This document shows, piece by piece, positions 49,398 to 57,520 of a stretch of DNA of 64,000 nt (positions within the stretch are counted from its first letter, which is position 1; each line of letters starts with the position of its first letter). The stretch comes from Candidatus Rifleibacteriota bacterium (GTDB lineage: Bacteria > Riflebacteria > Ozemobacteria > Ozemobacterales > Ozemobacteraceae). The notes under the pieces are model-generated. The model worked only from the letters and a program-made list of their open reading frames with translations, did not search any database and had not been told where the DNA came from. The DNA is taken from contig JAKQOH010000116.1 of assembly GCA_029565415.1 (NCBI GenBank), positions 1 to 64,000 on the forward strand, given 5' to 3'. A program made the position numbers and the translations under genes.

Positions 49398-50502
49398 AGG
49401 ACCTGTTCCCGAGCCCAATCTCGACGGCATGGCGCAGTTGCGCCTCGTTGTCGATCTCATCGTGAATGCAGGCGAACTTCGCCTCGCCCGGGGCATGGCC
49501 CTTGGGAAGGGCGGTATTCTGCAGGCCCGCCTGGGCGTTCACCAGGTCGAGACAGCAGGCGTCGAGGGCCACGGGATCCGTCGATGCCGCGAAGCCGATA
49601 TCGGGGACGATCGGTGCGTCGGTGAAACCGTAACAGTCGCAGAGAGGAACAATATTCATCAGAATATTTATGAAGAATGCGGCGCCGCGTTTCGGCTGGA
49701 GGACGCCCAAGGCATGCTCCACCATCTTTTCGGTGACGTTCCCCGCATCCGAGCTCCAGTTGATGCGGATAGCGCCCACCAGGCAGGCCATGAGGCATTC
49801 GCCGCAGCCGCGGCACTTCTGCGGATCGATGACGACGGGGCCGTCCGGGGTGGGCTGGCCGATCGCACCGGCCGAGCACCAGGAGAAACAGCGTTTGCAC
49901 CGGACGCAGACGTCGGGAATCACGCTGGGGCGGATCGCCGTATGCATCACCAGCTTTGCCGCCCGCGAGCAGCAGCCCATACCCATGTTCTTGATCGCCC
50001 CGCCGAAGCCGGTCACCTCATGGCCCTTGAAATGAGACAGCACGACGAGCGCGTCTGCCTCGTGAATGCCGCTGGCGACGGAAATCTCCCTGCAATGGCG
50101 GCCGTCGATCTTCACCATCTGGTGATCCCGGCCGGTCAGCCCGTCACAGATGAAGACGGGGGCGCCGGTGACTTCGGTGCCGAACCCATGCTGGATGGCG
50201 GTCATGAGATGGTCGGGGGCGTTGCTGCGGCTGCCGGTGTACAGCGTGGCCGTTTCGGCCAGGAACGGCTTGCCGTTTCCCGCCTTGACGATATCCACGA
50301 GGGGGCGCAGGTAGTGGGGGCGGGGAAACGAGGAGTTGCCGCGCTCGCCGAAATGGGTTTTCACGGCAACGAGCTTGTTTTTCCAGTCGAACGTGTCCAT
50401 GCCCATTGCCCGGGCCAGTTTCGCGATTTTCGCGTCGTGGCTGTCTGCGGGCCCCTTCGCGCGGAGGCCGATCGTGTACACCTTCGAAGCGGATGCGGTC
50501 AT
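49375..50502 (-). CDS. DUF362 protein with two [4Fe-4S] ferredoxin motifs
   Basis: 375 aa, with GGAGG before the ATG. A DUF362 core (about 1-200 and 270-375; for example VVLSHFKGHEVTGFGGAIKN and GFAASTDPVALDACC) encloses a two-cluster ferredoxin insert: CVRCKRCFSWCSAGAI and CRGCGECLMACLVGAI (about 205-255). Such proteins occur in anaerobes and are thought to transfer electrons; their partner is unknown. Extra Cys in MGCCSRA and LCDCYGF. It is possibly co-transcribed with mutS and with yjbQ upstream. Confidence 0.9.
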   Translation of the reverse strand: MTASASKVYTIGLRAKGPADSHDAKIAKLARAMGMDTFDWKNKLVAVKTHFGERGNSSFPRPHYLRPLVDIVKAGNGKPFLAETATLYTGSRSNAPDHLMTAIQHGFGTEVTGAPVFICDGLTGRDHQMVKIDGRHCREISVASGIHEADALVVLSHFKGHEVTGFGGAIKNMGMGCCSRAAKLVMHTAIRPSVIPDVCVRCKRCFSWCSAGAIGQPTPDGPVVIDPQKCRGCGECLMACLVGAIRINWSSDAGNVTEKMVEHALGVLQPKRGAAFFINILMNIVPLCDCYGFTDAPIVPDIGFAASTDPVALDACCLDLVNAQAGLQNTALPKGHAPGEAKFACIHDEIDNEAQLRHAVEIGLGNRSYERISLD

Positions 50503-50618
50503 TACGTTTCCTCCAGAGAGTTCTGTTGAGATGCCCCGGCGCGGGGTGGTCGGGCGGCCTCAGTGTACGGTTCCCGGCTCCGGATTTCAAGCCGGCCACA
50601 ACCACGGCCGGGGCCGGT

Positions 50619-51035
50619 TCATTCGCCGATGATCTTGACCAGGACGCGCTTTTTTCGGTTCCCGTCGAACTCGCCGTAGAAGATCTGCTCCCAGGGGCCG
50701 AAGTCGAGTTTGCCGGCCGTGACGGCCACCACGACCTCGCGTCCCATGATCGTGCGCTTGAGATGTGCATCGCCGTTGTCCTCTCCGCCGTTGTGACGGT
50801 ACTGGGAATACGGTTTCTCGGGGGCCAGCTTCTCGAGCCAGACCTCGAAATCCTGGTGCAGACCGTTTTCATCGTCGTTGATGAAGACGCTGGCCGTGAT
50901 ATGCATGGCGTTCACCAGGCACAGGCCTTCCTGGATGCCGCTTTCCTTCAGACATTTCTCGACGTCGCGGGTGATGTTCACGAATGCCCGCCGTCCGTGG
51001 ATGTCGAACCAGAGTTCTTTGCGATAGCTCTTCAT
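50619..51035 (-). CDS. yjbQ: YjbQ/UPF0047 family protein
   Basis: 138 aa from ATG 51035, with GGGAGG upstream. The family core is complete: [40 protein letters not shown] and [24 protein letters not shown]. coli YjbQ can weakly replace thiamine-phosphate synthase, but its real role is unsettled. Conserved His/Asp/Glu suggest a metal-dependent active site. A thiamine transporter-like gene exists at 62565. Confidence 0.92.
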   Translation of the reverse strand: MKSYRKELWFDIHGRRAFVNITRDVEKCLKESGIQEGLCLVNAMHITASVFINDDENGLHQDFEVWLEKLAPEKPYSQYRHNGGEDNGDAHLKRTIMGREVVVAVTAGKLDFGPWEQIFYGEFDGNRKKRVLVKIIGE

Positions 51036-51202
51036 GCTGCCTCCCGAACATCCGGCCCGGGGCCGGTCGATTCCGGCTGCCATGGTAACACGATCCTCGT
51101 CGCCGGGGATTGACGGCGGCCGCCGTCCGGGGTATAGGTTGTCGGGAATTCCCTGTCGCCCTGCCTCGCGGGGCGGCAAGAGCCATAGAATGGAGTATAT
51201 TC

Positions 51203-51832
51203 ATGGATGCCGAGCGTCTGAGTGCCGTCGCAGAGAAACTTCGCGAACATGGATTCGAGGCGGTGATCCACCCGAGCCCGGACGAGGCCGTCGCGGCCGT
51301 TCTTGCCGAGATTCCCGTGACGGCCGTCGTGAATCGCTGCGGCTCCGTCACCTGTGATCAACTGGAACTCTTCAAAAAGCTGGCCGAACGGGGAAACCCC
51401 ATCAATGATCCCTACCTGGCCGCCATCGACGATGCCGAAAAGGCGCGGATCCGACGGGCCGGTCTCCTGGCCGACGTGCTGCTGACGGGGACCAATGCCG
51501 TGACCGCCGACGGCAAGCTCGTGAATATCGACGGCGTGGGAAACCGCGTTGCCGGCCAGACGTTCGGCCCCGGCCGCGTCATCATCGTGGCGGGCCGCAA
51601 CAAGATTGCCACCGACGTCCCTGCGGCGATCCGCCGGATCAAGCAGGAGGCCTGTCCGAAGAATGCCCGCCGGATCGGCGCCCAGACACCCTGCGCGCAC
51701 GACCGTCCGTGCCCGGCTCCGGATGGCTGCTCCTCTCCCCAGCGAATGTGCAATGCCACCGTCATTCTCGAACGTCGGCCGAGACTGACGCCGATCTCGA
51801 TCCATCTGGTCGATGCCGATCTCGGGTATTGA
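51203..51832 (+). CDS. LUD-domain (LutC/YkgG-like) protein
   Basis: 209 aa from ATG 51203. The LUD fold is shown by NRCGSVTCDQLELFKKL, RAGLLADVLLTGTNAVTADGKLVNIDGVGNRVAG and GRVIIVAGRNKI. The C-terminal segment carries six cysteines (ACPKN..TPCAHDRPCPAPDGCSS..MCNATV), usual for stand-alone members. Lactate-utilisation LutC belongs here, but lutA and lutB are missing, so lactate use is not implied. An adjacent small Zn-ribbon gene follows 49 nt later. Confidence 0.85.
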   Translation: MDAERLSAVAEKLREHGFEAVIHPSPDEAVAAVLAEIPVTAVVNRCGSVTCDQLELFKKLAERGNPINDPYLAAIDDAEKARIRRAGLLADVLLTGTNAVTADGKLVNIDGVGNRVAGQTFGPGRVIIVAGRNKIATDVPAAIRRIKQEACPKNARRIGAQTPCAHDRPCPAPDGCSSPQRMCNATVILERRPRLTPISIHLVDADLGY

Positions 51833-51881
51833 CCTGGTACAGGAAATTATATAAGTATTATTATAAATAAGGAGAAATACC

Positions 51882-52163
51882 ATGCTCGAGCGTATCGACC
51901 GGTTGCCGTTCTACTTCACGATCAGTTGCTCGTTGTGCCGAAACGTCCTGAATGTCAGTCACAAATCGATCGAGGAAATGAAGGGGGTTTTGAACTGCTC
52001 GCTGTGCGGCAAGCAGATCAAGGTTCCCCAGTGGGAGACTCTCATCAAGTGCTCCGAGGATCTGAACAACTTCCTCTCCGACCGCCTGAACGCCAAGTTC
52101 TTCAAGCTGGTCATCAACCCTCAGTTCAAGCTCGAGGACGACGTTCCGGCCGCGGCCCACTGA
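51882..52163 (+). CDS. Small zinc-ribbon protein of unknown function
   Basis: 93 aa, with AAGGAG upstream. Two CxxC pairs (CSLCRN at about 16-21 and CSLCGKQIKVP at about 39-49) spaced by 19 residues form a zinc ribbon. The remaining C-terminus is helical then beta (FFKLVINPQFKLEDD). Tail to tail with the DJ-1 gene (11 nt gap). No family recognised. Confidence 0.72.
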   Translation: MLERIDRLPFYFTISCSLCRNVLNVSHKSIEEMKGVLNCSLCGKQIKVPQWETLIKCSEDLNNFLSDRLNAKFFKLVINPQFKLEDDVPAAAH

Positions 52164-52174
52164 GAGGGGCGGTT

Positions 52175-52732
52175 TCAGGGGAGCGGGGCGAGGACGCCCT
52201 TGTTGACCTCGGCGACGGCCGGCTGGCCTTTCTCGACGGCGATGATCGCCGCGGCGAACTCGAAGCTCGTTCCCGCAGCCCGCGAGGTGATGAAGGGGCC
52301 GTCCAGGACGACCCGCCGGTCGCTGTAGGTGACGCCCTCCATCGTTTCGCGCACGGATGGGTGTGAGGTCATGGTATGGCCGCCCGCGATGCCTGCTTTC
52401 ACCAGGACGGTCGGGGCGGCGCAGATCGCAGCGATCCGGCGGCCCGCCTTCACCTGGCGCCGGAGCAGCGCGAGCAGCCGCTCGTCCGCGGCAAGTCTGC
52501 GGGTGCCTTCGAGGCCGCCGGGCAGGATCAGCCAGGCGGCCTCGCCTTCCTGCAGCTGGTCGAAGGAGAGATCCGGTACCATCGCGATTCCCCGCGAACC
52601 GGTCACGGGGGCCGTGTCTTCGCCGAGGGAAACGGTCTGCGTTTCGAGACCTGCGCGCCGGAGCATGTCGACGGTGACCGTCAGCTCCATCTCCTCGAAT
52701 CCATGCGCCATAAAGACGTAGCACCGTTTCAC
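52175..52732 (-). CDS. DJ-1/PfpI family protein
   Basis: 185 aa from GTG 52732, because GGAGG lies 5 nt upstream; an ATG at 52744 overlaps that Shine-Dalgarno. Family motifs: CYVFMAHGFEEMEL with the conserved Glu, LILPGGLEGTRRL, AAICAAPTVLVKAG with the nucleophile Cys elbow and VITSRA-like FITSRAAGTSFEFA. Members act as deglycases, chaperones or in oxidative stress; which is unclear here. Confidence 0.88.
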   Translation of the reverse strand: MKRCYVFMAHGFEEMELTVTVDMLRRAGLETQTVSLGEDTAPVTGSRGIAMVPDLSFDQLQEGEAAWLILPGGLEGTRRLAADERLLALLRRQVKAGRRIAAICAAPTVLVKAGIAGGHTMTSHPSVRETMEGVTYSDRRVVLDGPFITSRAAGTSFEFAAAIIAVEKGQPAVAEVNKGVLAPLP

Positions 52733-52802
52733 AAGAACCTCCATGATAATCAGTATGTTATATAATATATTATATTCGAATTGTCGCCGATGAAAGGCCG
52801 GT

Positions 52803-52831
52803 TTGACAGAACGGAGCCCGGTTCCTATAAT
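52803..52831 (+). promoter_or_regulatory. Consensus sigma-70 promoter of the 105-aa membrane protein
   Basis: TTGACA (52803-52808), 17 bp, TATAAT (52826-52831): perfect at all 12 positions, the best match in the window. Confidence 0.9.
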
Positions 52832-52866
52832 GCAACCGTCCGATCCACCCCGCCAAGGAGCCAGCC

Positions 52867-53184
52867 ATGACCCACAACGAACGACTCGAGCGCCGCCTGC
52901 GCATCATCAGTTTCCTGTTCGTGGCCGTTGCGTTCCTGCTCGTGCTCGGCAGTTTCATCATGGCGGCCCAGTCGTATTCCGGGGTTGTCACCCCCGATGC
53001 CGTGCGGAATCTGCCGGCTTCGGAAACCGTCGGGATGCTTCTTTCGATCGTCACGACCGAGCGGTTCATCACCCGGCTCCTGTTCATGGCCCTGTTCGTC
53101 ATGCAGTTGGGCCTGTTGTTCATGCTGTATCTGCTGTTCACCAAGCTCAAGCAGCTGATCAGTCACGAGATCGGGGGAGAGTGA
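52867..53184 (+). CDS. Two-TM small membrane protein of unknown function
   Basis: 105 aa, with AAGGAG upstream. TM1 at about 12-33 (IISFLFVAVAFLLVLGSFIMA) and TM2 at about 70-92 (LLFMALFVMQLGLLFMLYLLF), with a loop of about 35 residues between. The ends are charged and probably cytosolic. It is driven by the perfect promoter above, so it should be strongly expressed. The 3' end overlaps the convergent glycosyltransferase by 26 nt. Confidence 0.75.
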   Translation: MTHNERLERRLRIISFLFVAVAFLLVLGSFIMAAQSYSGVVTPDAVRNLPASETVGMLLSIVTTERFITRLLFMALFVMQLGLLFMLYLLFTKLKQLISHEIGGE

Positions 53185-53923
53185 CCCGGGGGGCGAACAA
53201 CCTTCCGAACCGCAGCACGAGCGGAAACCAAAGGCTTTTCGCGAGGATCGCGGGCGAGAGTTTCGATTCTCCCCAGACCCGGTCCTCGAACAGGATGGGC
53301 ACTTCGGCGAGCCGCCGTCCGCGCCGCTGGAGATCGAACAGCAGCTCGGTCACGATCGTCGGCCCGACCGACCGGTAGGTCGTGAAATCGATTCCCGAAA
53401 AAGCCCGCTGCGTGAACGCCCGGAAGCCGGAGGTGCAGTCGCGCACCCGGGTCCGGAAGACGAAGCGCAGGTAGGCGTTGGCGAACAGCGAAGTGATCTG
53501 CCTGCCGAGCGTGCGGCCGGTTTCCCCGCCCCCCGCGACGAACCGCGACCCCGTGACGGCGTCGGCATGATCGAGAGCGGCCACCATCGCCGGGATGAAT
53601 TTCGGCTGGTGCGAGAAATCGGCATCCATCTCGACCAGAATCGCGTATTCCGGGTGGTTCTGGAACCAGGTGAACCCGTCGCGCCCGGCGAGGCCGCGGC
53701 CCCGCGGGGGTGGACGGAGAACGGCATGAACACGTGGGTTGGAGGCAGCCAGATCCTGTGCCATCCGGCCCGTTCCGTCCGGCGACTGGTCGTCCATCAC
53801 CAGCACGTCGACTGCCGGATCGAGGGCCAGCAACTCGCCAATGAGACGGAACAGGTTGCCGGACTCGTTGTAGGTGGGCAGCAGCACCAGAAGGCGGCGG
53901 CCGCGCAGGGCTTCGATGGTCAT
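53159..53923 (-). CDS. Polyprenol-phosphate sugar synthase-type glycosyltransferase (GT2)
   Basis: 254 aa from ATG 53923, with AAAGGA upstream. GT2 fold: LVLLPTYNESGNLFRLI, LVMDDQSPDGTG, VEMDADFSHQPKFI with the DAD metal motif, GSRFVAGG and CTSGFRAFTQRAF. It resembles dolichol- or undecaprenyl-phosphate mannose synthases without the C-terminal TM segments. It would supply a lipid-linked sugar for GT39 transferases such as the one at 55076. Confidence 0.9.
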   Translation of the reverse strand: MTIEALRGRRLLVLLPTYNESGNLFRLIGELLALDPAVDVLVMDDQSPDGTGRMAQDLAASNPRVHAVLRPPPRGRGLAGRDGFTWFQNHPEYAILVEMDADFSHQPKFIPAMVAALDHADAVTGSRFVAGGGETGRTLGRQITSLFANAYLRFVFRTRVRDCTSGFRAFTQRAFSGIDFTTYRSVGPTIVTELLFDLQRRGRRLAEVPILFEDRVWGESKLSPAILAKSLWFPLVLRFGRLFAPRVTLPRSRD

Positions 53924-53927
53924 GGAA

Positions 53928-55061
53928 TTATCCTTTCCGTTCCAGGCCGCGTTCGACGGCAGCGAATACGGCATCGACGGAGATCTGCTGCATGCACTCC
54001 TCGTGCGTCGGGCAGACCCGCCGGAAGCAGGGCGAGCAGGGAACGCGGCCGACGAGCGATTCGCCCCGGCCGTAATAGGCGATTTCGCGCTCGGTCGTCG
54101 AGCCGAACAGGGCGACGGCGTGGACTCCCGTTCCTATCGCGATATGCATGGCGAGCGAGTCGCCCGAGACCATGACATCGAGCATCGAAGTCAGGGCAAT
54201 GAATTCACGCAGGGTGAACTCGCAGCCCGGGAAGATGCTGCCGGCCGGAGCCATGGCGCGGACGGTTTCGTAGACGGCCGACTCGCGTTTCCCGCCGAGG
54301 AACACCGGGGTTGCGCCGTCGGCCAGGAGGCGCCGGGCGAGCTCGACGAACCTCTCGATGGGCCAGCATTTGCCGGCGAAGCCCTCCCCCGAGCCAAGAT
54401 GGAGTCCGACCGGGCGCCTGCCGGCGAAGGAGGCCGAGACGCCCTGGGCCCAGACCCGCTCGGTCGCCGACACGGGGAGCACGTAGGGATTCGGTCCACC
54501 GTCGAGTTCGCAGGCCTCGGCGATCAGTTGGGGGTAGGTCGTGGTGTTGCGGCGGAACTTGTCCTCGTCGTCGATACCGAGCAGGAACAGCCGCTCGCTG
54601 GCCTCTGAGAGAGGCCGCAGAAGCCCGTTCCCGTTCCTGCCGTACCCGTGGCGGACATCGGCCGGAACGCGCGTGGCGAGAGCCGTCGGGCCGTCCTCCT
54701 TGTCGAGGCAGATGACCAGATCCCAGGTGGCGGATTCGGCCCAGAGGGCGGTTTCGAAGTTCCAGGGCAGAACCTTCCAGACGAGGTCGTTCTGAACCAG
54801 CGGCACCGCTCCGGGCTGGGTGATCCAGGTGATGACGGTTCCGGGGTGTTTCCGGTGCAGGGCCGGCAGAAGGCTCGTCGTGCGCACGACATCGCCGAGC
54901 GCGCCCAGCTTGATGATGAGGGTGCGGTGGCCGATCGGCTCATATCTGCCGCACGCGGCCGGGAGGCCGGTCAGGGGGCCGCACGGACGGCCGGCGCAGA
55001 AGGCGCAGGGCTTGTCGCCGCGGAAGTGGCGGCAGTCGAAGGCGGGATTCACTGGATTCAC
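53928..55061 (-). CDS. GT9-family (heptosyltransferase-like) glycosyltransferase with an N-terminal cysteine motif
   Basis: 377 aa. Residues 1-30 hold an extra motif, CRHFRGDKPCAFCAGRPCG, with four cysteines (a likely Fe-S or zinc site). Then the GT9 fold: LIIKLGALGDVVRTTSLLPAL, HLGSGEGFAGKCWPIERF, VSGDSLAMHIAIGTGVHAVALFGST. A C-terminal Cys group, CSPCFRRVCPTHEECMQ, is typical of GT9 ends. It transfers heptose-like sugars to lipid A core or similar. The GT2 gene follows 4 nt downstream. Confidence 0.88.
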   Translation of the reverse strand: MNPVNPAFDCRHFRGDKPCAFCAGRPCGPLTGLPAACGRYEPIGHRTLIIKLGALGDVVRTTSLLPALHRKHPGTVITWITQPGAVPLVQNDLVWKVLPWNFETALWAESATWDLVICLDKEDGPTALATRVPADVRHGYGRNGNGLLRPLSEASERLFLLGIDDEDKFRRNTTTYPQLIAEACELDGGPNPYVLPVSATERVWAQGVSASFAGRRPVGLHLGSGEGFAGKCWPIERFVELARRLLADGATPVFLGGKRESAVYETVRAMAPAGSIFPGCEFTLREFIALTSMLDVMVSGDSLAMHIAIGTGVHAVALFGSTTEREIAYYGRGESLVGRVPCSPCFRRVCPTHEECMQQISVDAVFAAVERGLERKG

Positions 55062-55075
55062 GCGTTGTTCCCCGT

Positions 55076-56680
55076 TCAGTTGGGATCTTCCTGCCGGCTC
55101 GACTTGCCCGAGGCGGGAAGTGGGCCGGCGGCGCCCGGATGGCGGGATTCCGTCGGACCCATCTCGAACCGCACGCCGCCGCGGTATCCATGGAGCGGCG
55201 TGAAGGTGAGAGTTCGGATCAGGCGCCCGCGCGACACGACGGGCAGGGTTTCCGAGGCGAGGATCGAGGTGTAGGCACGGCCGAAGCCGAGCGCTTCGGA
55301 ATACCGGCCATCATCGATGAAAACGGCGTTCGAGCCGGAGGCCGGCTCCCGGCCCGCCCACCAGAACCGCCAGTTGCCCTTGCCGTGCACTTCGGCGATG
55401 CGATCCGGCGGAAGGTTGCCGTAGAACGAGATCAGGGCCGTGAGCGGCCCGCCCTGGCCCACGAAGAGGCTGGAATGGCCCGTCGCCGCGTCGATCTCGC
55501 GCACCTTCGCCCCCAGGGCCTGCCAGCCGTGCAGCCGGATCGAGATATCGGCGCGGGACGGCAGGGGGAGGATGAGGGTCATTGCCTGGAGGGCGACGAT
55601 CAGCGTGAGAAGGGCTGACGGGCCGACGATCCAGAGCAGGCGTGATCGGCGGGCCGCCTGTGCCGCGAGCAGCCATTCGGCCGCGAGGGGCATGAGGCTG
55701 AGATAGGCGATCTGCGGCCAGTTCGCCTCGACCTTCGAGGAAAGGCCGCGCCGGACGAAGAACAGCATCATCGGAAGCGCCAGCAGTGCGAGGAACAATC
55801 GCCCGGCTTCGCTGCGCCTCCAGCCGTCCGCCAGGCCGCGCAGGGCGACCCACCAGAAGACGGGATACAGGAGAGGGCCGATCGTGCCCAGTTGGCCTCC
55901 CAGGAACTCTCCGATATTCGACAAAATATGTTTGGGGCTGGGCTTGAATCCGTGGGCGAACTGGAAGCGGAACGAGGCCCAGTCGTGCAGGGAGTTCCAG
56001 TAGAGGATCGGCAGCGTCCCGATGGCCGCGAGAGCGACCATCAGCCAGAGTCTCCCCGTCGTGAGGCGGCTCCGGTAGGCCGGAAACGCGAGGATCACGA
56101 CGGCCACGGCCGGAACGAAAAAGATCATGTTGTATTTTCCGAGAGCCCCCAGGGCCAGGCAGACGCCGGTCGCGACCCAGCAGGAGACGGCGTCGGTGCG
56201 CAGTGCCGCAAGGAATGCCACCGCTCCGAGGCTCCAGAACAGCGCGAGCGGCGTGTCGGGCGTGGTGATGAGGCCGAGAGCCATGCCGGCCGGCGTCAGA
56301 TGCACCAGGAGGGAGCCGAGAAAGCCCGCCGCCGGGTTGTTCAACGCGTCACGGCCGATCAGATACAGAGCCCGGCAGACGATGGGCAGGGTGATGAGCA
56401 CGGGGAGTCGCACGGCAAGGGGGGTGTCCCCGAGCAGGTGGCGGAACGCCGCGATCATCCAGGCCACCAGCGGCGGATGGTCGAAATAGGACCAGTCGGG
56501 GCGCCGGGCGAGTTCCCAGTAGTAGGCTTCGTCCGGGGTGAGATCGAGAAGCAGCCCCATCGCGAGGCGGACGAGCCAGAAGAACGTCAGGAACAGCCAG
56601 AACCGCTGTTCCCAGAGCCGGTCTTGGGTGGCCGGCGGGACGGCGTCCGGGAGGGGGAGAGAAACGGATGAGGTGCTCAT
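55076..56680 (-). CDS. ArnT/PMT-like GT39 membrane glycosyltransferase
   Basis: 534 aa. About eleven TM helices; the first loop carries DEAYYWELARRPDWSYFDHPP with the Asp-Glu catalytic pair of the ArnT/PMT family. The C-terminal domain (about 400-530) is extracytoplasmic. It uses a polyprenyl-phosphate sugar as donor to modify lipid A or proteins. The start ATG is 8 nt after a TATAAT and has no Shine-Dalgarno. First gene of the three-gene glycosyltransferase run. Confidence 0.88.
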   Translation of the reverse strand: MSTSSVSLPLPDAVPPATQDRLWEQRFWLFLTFFWLVRLAMGLLLDLTPDEAYYWELARRPDWSYFDHPPLVAWMIAAFRHLLGDTPLAVRLPVLITLPIVCRALYLIGRDALNNPAAGFLGSLLVHLTPAGMALGLITTPDTPLALFWSLGAVAFLAALRTDAVSCWVATGVCLALGALGKYNMIFFVPAVAVVILAFPAYRSRLTTGRLWLMVALAAIGTLPILYWNSLHDWASFRFQFAHGFKPSPKHILSNIGEFLGGQLGTIGPLLYPVFWWVALRGLADGWRRSEAGRLFLALLALPMMLFFVRRGLSSKVEANWPQIAYLSLMPLAAEWLLAAQAARRSRLLWIVGPSALLTLIVALQAMTLILPLPSRADISIRLHGWQALGAKVREIDAATGHSSLFVGQGGPLTALISFYGNLPPDRIAEVHGKGNWRFWWAGREPASGSNAVFIDDGRYSEALGFGRAYTSILASETLPVVSRGRLIRTLTFTPLHGYRGGVRFEMGPTESRHPGAAGPLPASGKSSRQEDPN

Positions 56681-56688
56681 GGGCGCCG

Positions 56689-56694
56689 ATTATA
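56689..56694 (-). promoter_or_regulatory. Extended -10 TATAAT of the GT39 gene, apparently leaderless
   Basis: TATAAT on the minus strand (56694-56689), with the ATG starting 8 nt later at 56680. No good -35 box is visible at 17 bp spacing, so confidence is moderate. Confidence 0.45.
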
Positions 56695-56711
56695 CCATGC
56701 CCCGGGAAGGC

Positions 56712-56740
56712 TTGCCGACGGGGAAGGATTGCGCTAGGAT
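56712..56740 (+). promoter_or_regulatory. Promoter of the PH-like gene, apparently leaderless
   Basis: TTGCCG (56712-56717), 17 bp, TAGGAT (56735-56740), with the ATG at 56748 only 7 nt after the -10 box. Confidence 0.5.
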
Positions 56741-56747
56741 GAGGCCG

Positions 56748-57503
56748 ATGAATACGGTGCCGCGCCTGCCCGAAGAGGTTTCCCGCGACCTCCGCCTCTA
56801 CCTCGCCGAAGGAGAGGCGGTTCAGAAGTGCATTGCGTCCGCTTCCGGCATGATCGGGCGCCTCGGGGAACTGTGGATGGTCCTCACCGACCGCACCGTC
56901 CTGTTCCATACCCGAGAGTTCGGGAAGGAGGCGGTCGTCGCCCTCCTGCCGCGCCGGGACATTCAGTCCATCCTGTATTTCCAGAGCCGCCGCGGGTATA
57001 CGCTGACGTTCACGCCGCGATCCTCCCCGCAGAACATCACCCGCGTTTCGTTTCCCCGGAGCCAGCGCGAGGTGCTCGAGGACTTCTGCGGCGAACTCGC
57101 GGATCTGATCGAGTTCCAGGCCGAGGGACATCCGCCCATCAAGCCTGGGGAGCCGCTGAGTCCCGAACTGCGGCCGCCGTCGCCCCCGATCACGAGCGTT
57201 ACGGCGCCTTCCCCCGCCTCCGCCCGTCAGACGGGAACCGCCTTGCCCGCCGAGGCCGCTGCCAACGTCCCCCCTGTCGTCGAGCCCCCCCAGGTCGAGC
57301 CGGTGGTGACGACGGATGTGCGCATCGTCCGGCCCACGGGCCTGGCGGCGGACGGGACGGATGCCCGGGTGCAGACGGCCGAGCTGAAGCTGGCCGGCGG
57401 TGAGGGGCCGGGGCTTCGCTACTCGGTGCTCGCGACCCTGACGTCGCTGGCCGTCAGTTTTCTCTGGTACCGGCTGTTTCGCTCGCTCGGGGAGCGGGAC
57501 TGA
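56748..57503 (+). CDS. Tail-anchored protein with a PH-like N-terminal domain
   Basis: 251 aa from ATG 56748; an ATG at 56739 in the same frame overlaps the -10 box. Residues about 15-120 resemble a bacterial PH domain (MVLTDRTVLFHTREFG, VVALLPRRDIQSILYFQSRRGYTLTF). Residues about 125-215 are Pro/Val/Thr-rich and disordered. A single TM near the C-terminus (SVLATLTSLAVSFLWYRLF, about 228-246) anchors it with only a few residues outside. Its role is unknown; it lies 17 nt upstream of the WbaP-like gene, probably in one transcript. Confidence 0.7.
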   Translation: MNTVPRLPEEVSRDLRLYLAEGEAVQKCIASASGMIGRLGELWMVLTDRTVLFHTREFGKEAVVALLPRRDIQSILYFQSRRGYTLTFTPRSSPQNITRVSFPRSQREVLEDFCGELADLIEFQAEGHPPIKPGEPLSPELRPPSPPITSVTAPSPASARQTGTALPAEAAANVPPVVEPPQVEPVVTTDVRIVRPTGLAADGTDARVQTAELKLAGGEGPGLRYSVLATLTSLAVSFLWYRLFRSLGERD

Positions 57504-57520
57504 CCGCGCATGAAGCGCGC

